Of a stretch of 13,180 bases of DNA, positions 7,367 to 13,180 are shown piece after piece. The notes under the pieces were generated by a model. It had not been told where the DNA came from. It saw only the letters and a program-made list of their open reading frames with translations, and ran no database searches. Position 1 is the first letter of the stretch. The number at the start of each line of letters is the position of its first letter. Position numbers and translations under genes: made by a program. This stretch comes from Candidatus Bipolaricaulota bacterium. Its GTDB lineage: Bacteria; Bipolaricaulota; Bipolaricaulia; Bipolaricaulales; Bipolaricaulaceae. The DNA is taken from assembly GCA_025060555.1 (NCBI GenBank), contig JANXBC010000032.1, positions 1 through 13,180 of the forward strand, in the 5' to 3' direction.

Positions 7367-7756
7367 TTACGCCGGCCGCAGGCGAAAGAGAGGCTGCCCG
7401 TACTCCACGGGCTCCCCCTCCTCGGCGAGGATCTCCTCCACCACCCCAGCCACCTCGGCCCGCACCTCGTTCATCACCTTCATGGCCTCCACGATGCACA
7501 GGACTTGGCCAGGCTGGACGAGGTCCCCCACCTTCACGAACGGGGGCTCACCGGGGGCGGGGCGGATCCAAAATGTGCCCACCACGGGCGAACGCACGAT
7601 GATCCCCTCCTTCTTCTCTGGCACCAGGGGGGCAGGAACCCTTGCCCCGGGAGCCCGCCGCAACGTGATCCGCCGCCCCTCCTCCTCCAGCGTCAGCTCC
7701 ACCAACTCCTCCTCACGCATGAGGGCACACAGTCTCCGGATCTCCTCTAGGTCCAT
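7367..7756 (-). CDS. accB: Biotin carboxyl carrier protein of acetyl-CoA carboxylase
   Basis: Carries the biotin that shuttles CO2 between AccC and the carboxyltransferase in malonyl-CoA synthesis. The 129-residue product has an N-terminal helix (MDLEEIRRLCALM), a short proline-rich linker (about 36-50) and a biotinyl domain (about 51-129) with the attachment motif EAMKVMN, biotinylated lysine Lys 93 (the usual form is EAMKMMN). The segment RPAPGEPPFVKVGD (65-78) contains the protruding thumb found in acetyl-CoA-carboxylase BCCPs. ATG at 7756 has AGGAGGAG just upstream. It is the first gene of the leftward operon. Third positions are almost all G or C, unlike the middle of accC. Confidence 0.95.
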   Translation of the reverse strand: MDLEEIRRLCALMREEELVELTLEEEGRRITLRRAPGARVPAPLVPEKKEGIIVRSPVVGTFWIRPAPGEPPFVKVGDLVQPGQVLCIVEAMKVMNEVRAEVAGVVEEILAEEGEPVEYGQPLFRLRPA

Positions 7757-7776
7757 CCGCTCCTCCTGAAAATAAG

Positions 7777-7804
7777 CTGAAACCCATCCCCATCGGCCTA
7801 TAAT
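7777..7804 (+). promoter_or_regulatory. Likely promoter for the CorC-family gene
   Basis: A perfect TATAAT at 7799-7804 is preceded, 16 bases upstream, by CTGAAA (7777-7782), four of six consensus bases. The start site near 7811 would leave a leader of about 17 bases containing GAGGTGAT, the ribosome binding site of the gene at 7828. Confidence 0.5.
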
Positions 7805-7827
7805 AATGCCGTGAGGTGATCTGAAAA
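7800..7827 (-). promoter_or_regulatory. Possible promoter for the accB-accC-ffh-rpsP-khpA-trmD operon
   Basis: On the minus strand TTTTCA (7827-7822) and TATTAT (7805-7800) are 16 bases apart, matching four and five of six consensus bases. Transcription would start near 7793, leaving a leader of about 37 bases before the accB ATG. It overlaps the rightward promoter of the next gene, so the two may compete for polymerase. Confidence 0.35.
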
Positions 7828-9129
7828 GTGAGCATAGAATCGCAAGTTTTTCTCCTGTTCGTGCTCCTTATGTTCTCCGCTTTCTTTTCCGCCTCAGAAA
7901 CGGCGCTGAGCTCCCTCTTTGAGCTGAGGATCCGCCATCTCCTCAAAACAAGCAAAGGGCGAAGGGCCAAAGCCCTCGCGCATCTTTTACATGACCCCAA
8001 CGATTTCATCACCGCCTTGGTTTTGTGCAATAACCTAGTGAACGTGGGCGCCTCCGCTCTCGCCACCCTCCTTTTTCTGCGGGTGTTGCCCCCCAATACT
8101 CCCTCCTATCTCACGGGCCTTGTGACTACAGCAGTTATGACCGTGCTTCTCCTTGTGATCGGCGAAGTCACGCCCAAGAACTTGGCCAAGAACCGGCCGG
8201 AGGCCATTGGGCTTAGGGTGGTAATACCCGCATGGTATCTCACGCGGGCATTGCGGCCGCTTGTGCGGGCCTTGCGCTCCACCTCAAGCGGCTTGGTCCG
8301 CCCATTTGGTGTTGATCTACTTGTGCGCGAAGGTCCACCTATCACCCGCGACCAGTTTCTCTCCCTCATCGAGGTGGCTGAGGAACGTGGGGCCATCACC
8401 ACCCAGTTTGCGGACATGATGCGTCGCATACTTGCGCTCGATCAGACCACGGCCGACGAGGTCATGGTTCCCCGCACGGATATTCGCGCCATCGAGGTCG
8501 ACACCCCTATTGCGGAGGCAATCGATTTCGTTGTGCGCGACGGACACTCTCGCTATCCGGTTTACCGGGAGCGGCTGGACCAAGTGATCGGGATCCTCCA
8601 TGCCAAGGACCTCTTGGCTCACGTGCGGGGCGGTAATCCCCCCGCCTCCCTGGCCTCTCTTTTGCGGCCGGTGATCTTTGTGCCCACCACCAAGCCGGTG
8701 AGCGCCCTTCTTCGCGAGTTCCAGCAGGAGCGGGCCCATATGGCGGTGGTGGTGGACGAATACGGCGGGGTCGCGGGCCTGGTTACGCTTGAGGACGTGC
8801 TGGAGGAAATCGTGGGGGAGATCGAGGACGAGTACGATCGTCGCCGCCAGCGGACCCTCATCCGCCGCCTTTCCCCAACCGAGGCCCTCGTGGACGGCGA
8901 CGCCGAAATAAAACGGGTCAACCGCACCCTAGGGCTCTCTTTGCCCGAAGAAGAAGCGGTGACCATCGCTGGCCTTGTCCTTGAGACCCTGGGCGACATC
9001 CCCAATCCCGGGACGAAACTGCGCTTTGGCACAGTAGAGATCACGGTCGAGGAGGCCACAGAGCGGGAAATCCAGACGGTGCGGGTTACCATTCTCCCTG
9101 AGCCGAGCGCAAAAGAAAGCGCAGACTAA
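7828..9129 (+). CDS. CNNM/CorC (HlyC) family membrane protein with CBS pair
   Basis: Inner-membrane protein of the CorC/CNNM family; members are linked to divalent cation (Mg2+) efflux or homeostasis. The 433 residues show the full architecture. A DUF21 transmembrane domain (about 1-180) has hydrophobic segments near 7-25, 60-85 and 97-117, the motif FSASETALSS after the first segment and the signature GEVTPKNLAKNRPEA. A CBS pair (about 208-335) begins VMVPRTDIRAIEV and contains HMAVVVDEYGGVAGLVTLED, then EEIVGEIEDEYD. A C-terminal CorC_HlyC domain (about 345-425) follows. CBS pairs in this family can bind ATP-Mg. The start is GTG at 7828, eight bases after GAGGTGAT. Older annotations call such proteins hemolysins; nothing here supports toxicity. 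The next gene begins nine bases after its stop. Confidence 0.94.
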   Translation: MSIESQVFLLFVLLMFSAFFSASETALSSLFELRIRHLLKTSKGRRAKALAHLLHDPNDFITALVLCNNLVNVGASALATLLFLRVLPPNTPSYLTGLVTTAVMTVLLLVIGEVTPKNLAKNRPEAIGLRVVIPAWYLTRALRPLVRALRSTSSGLVRPFGVDLLVREGPPITRDQFLSLIEVAEERGAITTQFADMMRRILALDQTTADEVMVPRTDIRAIEVDTPIAEAIDFVVRDGHSRYPVYRERLDQVIGILHAKDLLAHVRGGNPPASLASLLRPVIFVPTTKPVSALLREFQQERAHMAVVVDEYGGVAGLVTLEDVLEEIVGEIEDEYDRRRQRTLIRRLSPTEALVDGDAEIKRVNRTLGLSLPEEEAVTIAGLVLETLGDIPNPGTKLRFGTVEITVEEATEREIQTVRVTILPEPSAKESAD

Positions 9130-9138
9130 GGGGGTCTT

Positions 9139-11742
9139 GTGCGGAACGCGTTGGTTTTTCTTTTACTTTCCAGCGTTTTTGTGACCGCGGCAGAGATCCG
9201 GATCTCTGTGCAGTTCGACCCGGATAAGCAAGAGGTATACGGTTCCCAGTGGATCAAGTTCAACGAACCCACAAAAGAGGCATGGTTCGTGCTCCTAGCT
9301 AACCTCGGTCGGGAACGCAACCCCTATGTCTCCCCACTTGTCATCGACTCCAATTATGTCTTTGGCTTTGACCCTTCATGGACTAAGATAGAAACGGTTG
9401 TTTGGGAACCCACCTCTCAACCTGTGGACTATGCGCTTCTTCCGGCGCCCCCTACCTACCAGACTTACTCCCTGGAGGATGTGCTCATGCGGGTGAAGCT
9501 CCCCGGCGAGCCCGGTGAGTTACGCATCGATTTCCGCACCCGTTTCCCCCATGTTTGGGTTGAGCCCGGAAGACTAGGGGACATTTATACGTGGCGGTTT
9601 GGCTGGCACCCATTGCTTCTTCCTTCCGCGCCGGGGGATGTCCTCCCCTTCGCTCTCCCCTTTCATTCCTACTCGGTGGAACTCGTTCTTCCCGAAGGCT
9701 GGCGCGCCTTCCTTCCGGGCAACGCAAAGGCTGAGGGCACACGCTTTTCCACGACTTTTGTGGAGCCAGTGAGTTCCGTGGCCTTGTACTTTGGGCCAGC
9801 GGAGCGGTTCCACGCCTTCACTTTGGCGTGTTCTGGGTGGATTTTGGAGGGGGTGGCGCTCCCTGGGGACGAGCCCGCACTGCGTTCTCTTCTCACGTGG
9901 ATTCCGGAGATCCTCGCTTGGTACGAAGAGCGGTTTGGCCCTTATCCTCATCGACGCCTTCTCCTTGTTGAACACCCCACAGAGCAGGGGGTGGCCATGA
10001 CCGCGGAAGGGGTTGTTTTCTTGCCGCGTTGGTTTTTCCAGCGCCAGGACCTCACAGCCTCAGGAGTCCTCACGCGCTATGGCCTTTACATCCTGGCCCA
10101 TGAGCTTGCCCACCTTTGGTGGGGGATTGGGGTTGGCGTGGACTTCGACGCGGAAAACTGGCTCTCCGAGGGCCTTTCCCAGTACCTCTCCATCACCTGG
10201 TACGAGGAGAAATTCGGCGCAGAGGGAGGAAATCTCTTTGCTTTTGACAAGAAGGGCCTCGGTGAGGAGATCGTTGACTATGCTCTGGGCTTCGTGAATT
10301 TGCGCGAACACCTCACGGAGCTTCCGTACCTGCAGGTTGCCTTCTACGGATTTGATGAAGCCGTGGTGAAACCCACACGGGAAGTGCAGTACGACCACGT
10401 CTCCGGGGATCGTTTATACAACAAAGGGTATTTGGTCCTGCGCGCGCTGGCGTATCTTTTGGGCGAGGACACATTTCATCAGGCGCTGCGGCGCGCGGCC
10501 TCCCAGTTCCGCGGCCGCACTCTTTCCGTGACGGATTTTCAACATCTCTTAGAGGCGGAAAGCCAGCGCGATCTTTCCCGATTCTTTGAGGATTGGGTCA
10601 CAGGCCAGGCCTGGGCCGATTACGGGGTGAACGGCCTTCGCCAGTGGCCCGCGCCCCCAGGCTATCAGGTCGAGCTCTCCCTCACATATCGGGGAACAGG
10701 CGTCCTTCCCGTCCCCCTTGAACTCCGCGGTCCTGAGGGGAAAAGGAAGGTCCTCGTTTGGGAACCAAAAGGGACGCCTGCGGAAGCTATGGTGGTTATG
10801 TCGGAATTCCCCATAGAGCAAGTGATCTTAGACCCCGAGCATCGCGTTCTTGATGTGGATCGTCTCAACAACCGTTGGCCGCGCCGCTATGTCGTAGCCC
10901 TAAAGAACGATCTCCCCCTCGATGGCTACCTTGTGTCCCTCGGTTCAAGCGGCGCCTTTTCCCTTAGTTATCTTGACCGCTTCGCCTTTGCCGTCTATCC
11001 CCAGGAACTGGCTCTCGAAGGGTTTGTGAATTTCGGGCAGGTCGGTTACGTCTCGGCCTGGGCGCAAATCCAGGACACGCTCGTGGGCGCCATCACCGTC
11101 GCCCGCACTCTTTGGCTGACCCCGCGAACGGGGTCGGCGGCCAAGTATTGGGAAGAGGCTGGGGAACTTTCGTTTACCGTCGGCCGCCTGCCGGATTGGG
11201 TTTTTGAGGTGGGGCTTGCCTGGCAAGAAAGTGTGGCCCATGCCCGGGCTACGGACGCCTCTTTCTTATTCGTCCCCAATCAAGGTTACGGTCTTTCCCT
11301 CAGCCACACCGAGCTTTTCGGCCTAGCGCCAAATCTCTATCCTACGCTCACTTTTTCCTTAGGTTTTGCCAGCCCTGCTCTTTCTCCGCGGTTTTGGCCC
11401 ACCTTGACGGAGCTGCGCGCTCTCTCCCTGCGGGAAGAAGGTCCTCCCAGTGCGCGTCACAAGGCTGCCGCAGTTTTGGGGGTCTGGCTTCCCCCGTATT
11501 TTCCAAGCTACTCTTTGGGGCAAGCCGCTCTCGTTTCGGAAGCAAGGCCACGGGTGTTCTTCGCCGCGGCCCAAATATGGAATGAGTCGGAGGAGCGGCA
11601 GACCTTTGTGGAAGTGGGGGGAGAGCTTTGGCTCACCGTGGAGGCCCTGGGCGGCCTTTGGAGTGCCAGCCTGGTCTTGGGTTTGTCTTATCCCCTCCTT
11701 CCCGAGGGCCCGGTGCTCTTATACTTCGGCCTCGCGGGGTGA
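9139..11742 (+). CDS. M1-family zinc metallopeptidase with C-terminal beta-rich (barrel-like) region
   Basis: Predicted exported aminopeptidase-like protein of 867 residues. The first 18 or so (MRNALVFLLLSSVFVTAA) are a signal peptide. A beta-rich N-terminal domain leads to the gluzincin core: HELAH (His 321, Glu 322, His 325) followed after 18 residues by Glu 344 in NWLSEGLSQYL, and the M1-type catalytic tyrosine region RLYNKGYLVL (Tyr 427), then LSRFFEDWVTG. The GxMEN exopeptidase motif is not recognisable; the corresponding stretch reads GVAMTAEGVVFLP, so aminopeptidase activity is not assured. From about residue 590 the chain becomes a series of alternating hydrophobic/polar strands ending GPVLLYFGLAG, resembling an outer-membrane barrel or Bac_surface_Ag-type domain. 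The start is GTG at 9139, with AAGGGGGT upstream. It lies nine bases after the CorC gene and four before pheT. Confidence 0.88.
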   Translation: MRNALVFLLLSSVFVTAAEIRISVQFDPDKQEVYGSQWIKFNEPTKEAWFVLLANLGRERNPYVSPLVIDSNYVFGFDPSWTKIETVVWEPTSQPVDYALLPAPPTYQTYSLEDVLMRVKLPGEPGELRIDFRTRFPHVWVEPGRLGDIYTWRFGWHPLLLPSAPGDVLPFALPFHSYSVELVLPEGWRAFLPGNAKAEGTRFSTTFVEPVSSVALYFGPAERFHAFTLACSGWILEGVALPGDEPALRSLLTWIPEILAWYEERFGPYPHRRLLLVEHPTEQGVAMTAEGVVFLPRWFFQRQDLTASGVLTRYGLYILAHELAHLWWGIGVGVDFDAENWLSEGLSQYLSITWYEEKFGAEGGNLFAFDKKGLGEEIVDYALGFVNLREHLTELPYLQVAFYGFDEAVVKPTREVQYDHVSGDRLYNKGYLVLRALAYLLGEDTFHQALRRAASQFRGRTLSVTDFQHLLEAESQRDLSRFFEDWVTGQAWADYGVNGLRQWPAPPGYQVELSLTYRGTGVLPVPLELRGPEGKRKVLVWEPKGTPAEAMVVMSEFPIEQVILDPEHRVLDVDRLNNRWPRRYVVALKNDLPLDGYLVSLGSSGAFSLSYLDRFAFAVYPQELALEGFVNFGQVGYVSAWAQIQDTLVGAITVARTLWLTPRTGSAAKYWEEAGELSFTVGRLPDWVFEVGLAWQESVAHARATDASFLFVPNQGYGLSLSHTELFGLAPNLYPTLTFSLGFASPALSPRFWPTLTELRALSLREEGPPSARHKAAAVLGVWLPPYFPSYSLGQAALVSEARPRVFFAAAQIWNESEERQTFVEVGGELWLTVEALGGLWSASLVLGLSYPLLPEGPVLLYFGLAG

Positions 11743-11746
11743 AGGA

Positions 11747-13180
11747 ATGCGTGTCTCTTTGCGCTGGATCGCGGAATATGCTGATCTTCCGGAAATCTCG
11801 CAGGATGAGCTCTTCGAGCGCTTGACCTTGGCGGGATTGGAAGTGGAAGAAGCGTGGATTCTTTCGGCCCATGGGGTGTTTGTGGGCCAAATCCTTGGGG
11901 TGGAGCCGCACCCGCACGCCCAGAACCTGAAAATCTGCCAGGTGCAGGTCGGAAGCGAGTTCTATACCACGGTGTGCGGAGCGCCCAATGTGGCCCCAGG
12001 GTTACTCGTTCCCTATGCCCTTCCCGGCGCGCGGCTGCCAGGCGGCGCAGTGGTCAAGGAAACCGTCATCCGGGGAGTGAAAAGCGCTGGCGTCATCTTG
12101 TCCCGCGAGGAGCTTGGGCTTGAGGAAAAGTCCAGCGGGGTTTGGGAACTTCCTCCAGGAACACCACTGGGCGCAGATTTGGCCGAGCTTTTGGAGTTTC
12201 CCGACACCGTCCTTGACCTCAAGATCACCTCCAACCGGCCGGATCTGCTTGGGGTCTATGGCCTTGCCCGCGAATTCTCCGCCCTCTTCCGCACAGGTTT
12301 GCAAGACCTTTCCCTCGCCTTCCCTGAAGAAGAGGAAGAGGCAAAAGATCTGACTTCCGTTGTGGTTGAGTCCGGCGAAGATTGTCCCCGCTATGTGGCC
12401 CGGATCATCCGGGCTATTTCCCATAAGCCTTCTCCCCTACGCATCGCTGTCCGGCTTCTCAAAAGCGGCATGCGTCCGATTTCCCTCGTGGTGGACCTCA
12501 CGAACTACGTGATGCTCGAGCTTGGCCATCCTCTCCATGCTTTCGATTTTCAAAAATTGGAAGGGGGGCGGGTGGTGGTGCGGCGGGCCAAGGCCGGGGA
12601 AACCATCCGCACTCTGGACGGCGTGGAGCGGGTTCTTTCCCCGGAAATCCTGGTGATTGCGGATGCCAAGAAGCCGGTGGCAGTGGCCGGGGTCATGGGC
12701 GGCGAGGGAAGCGAGGTGGACGGGGACACGCGGGATGTGCTTCTTGAGGCCGCAGCGTTTGCTTCCGCCCGGGTTCGCCGCGGCTCGCGGGCCCTGGGCC
12801 TGAGGACCGAGGCCTCTTTGCGGTTCGAGCGGGGGCTTTCCCCAGAGGGTGTGGACTTAGCATCGCGCCGGTTCTGCGCGCTTTTAGCGCATTTCCAAGG
12901 TGGTCGCATCGCGCGTGGGGCCGTGGATATGTACATGAAACGGCCCACCCCCCGCACCATCTTCCTGCGTAAGGCGCGCATCCCTGCTTTCCTGGGGACG
13001 GAAATCCCCGAGGACCACGTGGTCCGCGGCCTTTCCCAGCAAGGAATGCGCTTGATCGATCAGGGGGAAAAGTGGGAGGTGCTGATCCCTCCATTTCGGT
13101 TGGACTTAGCACGGGAGGAGGACCTCCTCGAGGAAGTGGCCAGACTTTACGGCTATGACCGTATTCCCGAAATCCCTCCG
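11747..13180 (+). CDS. pheT: Phenylalanyl-tRNA synthetase beta subunit, 3' end beyond window
   Basis: Beta chain of the heterotetrameric PheRS that charges tRNA-Phe; it holds the tRNA-binding and editing domains. 478 codons are present of about 800, open to the last base. Residues 1-38 (MRVSLRWIAEYADL) are the usual start; about 42-150 form the tRNA-binding EMAP/OB domain (GQILGVEPHPHAQNLKICQV, with SREELGLE where most have CSxxELGL). LDLKITSNRPDLLGVYGLAR (157-176) follows, then the B3/B4 editing domain with VVDLTNYVMLELGHPLHAFD and VAVAGVMGGEGSEV, and RTEASLRFERGLSP. The window ends in the B5 region at VARLYGYDRIPEIPP. ATG at 11747 lies four bases after the peptidase stop, with GGTGA overlapping that stop as a modest ribosome binding site. 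The usual partner pheS is not upstream. Confidence 0.96.
   Translation, partial: MRVSLRWIAEYADLPEISQDELFERLTLAGLEVEEAWILSAHGVFVGQILGVEPHPHAQNLKICQVQVGSEFYTTVCGAPNVAPGLLVPYALPGARLPGGAVVKETVIRGVKSAGVILSREELGLEEKSSGVWELPPGTPLGADLAELLEFPDTVLDLKITSNRPDLLGVYGLAREFSALFRTGLQDLSLAFPEEEEEAKDLTSVVVESGEDCPRYVARIIRAISHKPSPLRIAVRLLKSGMRPISLVVDLTNYVMLELGHPLHAFDFQKLEGGRVVVRRAKAGETIRTLDGVERVLSPEILVIADAKKPVAVAGVMGGEGSEVDGDTRDVLLEAAAFASARVRRGSRALGLRTEASLRFERGLSPEGVDLASRRFCALLAHFQGGRIARGAVDMYMKRPTPRTIFLRKARIPAFLGTEIPEDHVVRGLSQQGMRLIDQGEKWEVLIPPFRLDLAREEDLLEEVARLYGYDRIPEIPP

Noticed and set aside
7365..7499. An N-terminal extension of accC by 45 residues
   Set aside because: The extension lies inside accB in another frame, is a low-complexity Gly/Arg stretch, and the canonical biotin carboxylase start EKVLIANRGEIA begins at ATG 7364.
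7828..9129. Hemolysin function for the CorC-family protein
   Set aside because: The hemolysin label is historical; the DUF21-CBS-CorC architecture points to cation homeostasis, and nothing toxin-like is visible.

Overview
This window is almost entirely protein-coding chromosomal DNA. The largest gap between genes is 71 bases (7757-7827), and no stretch over 300 bases lacks a gene. I see no RNA genes, insertion sequences, CRISPR arrays or attachment sites. The content suggests a thermophilic, probably diderm bacterium. Genes are tightly packed with 4-base start/stop overlaps, GTG and TTG starts are common, the SRP M domain is poor in methionine as in thermophiles, and a predicted secreted peptidase appears to carry a C-terminal beta-barrel-like region. 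A deep-branching phylum such as Bipolaricaulota (Acetothermia) is a guess from gene content and composition; no phylogeny was run.

Layout. (1) 1-584, minus: N-terminal third of an acyl-CoA synthetase of the AMP-forming family, cut by the window edge in its P-loop motif. (2) 630-3552, plus: an apparent operon of an unrecognised conserved-looking protein, ruvA, ruvX (yqgF), a double-ACT-domain protein, and a Mut7-C RNase-like protein with a ubiquitin-fold N terminus. Several junctions overlap or abut. (3) 7756-3506, minus: a compact operon accB-accC-ffh-rpsP-khpA-like-trmD, joining fatty-acid precursor synthesis, signal-recognition-particle targeting and ribosome/tRNA maturation. It converges on cluster 2, and the last 47 bases of trmD and the Mut7-C gene overlap. 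(4) 7828-13180, plus: a CorC/CNNM-type membrane protein, a large M1-type metallopeptidase with a C-terminal beta-rich region, and pheT, which runs off the right edge.

Control appears to sit in two short divergent spacers (585-629 and 7757-7827). Both have recognisable -10-like elements; the second has a perfect TATAAT reading rightward that overlaps a TATTAT reading leftward.

Main points for a second look: Ffh has lost the DTAGR signature (it reads DTPGT); the KhpA-position protein has lost the GxxG loop that defines KH domains, and rimM and rplS are missing from this locus; the M1 peptidase looks fused to an outer-membrane-type barrel; pheT has no adjacent pheS; and the 261-residue protein at 630 is uncharacterised. 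No obviously new defence or mobile system is visible; this is mostly housekeeping DNA with unusual variants.
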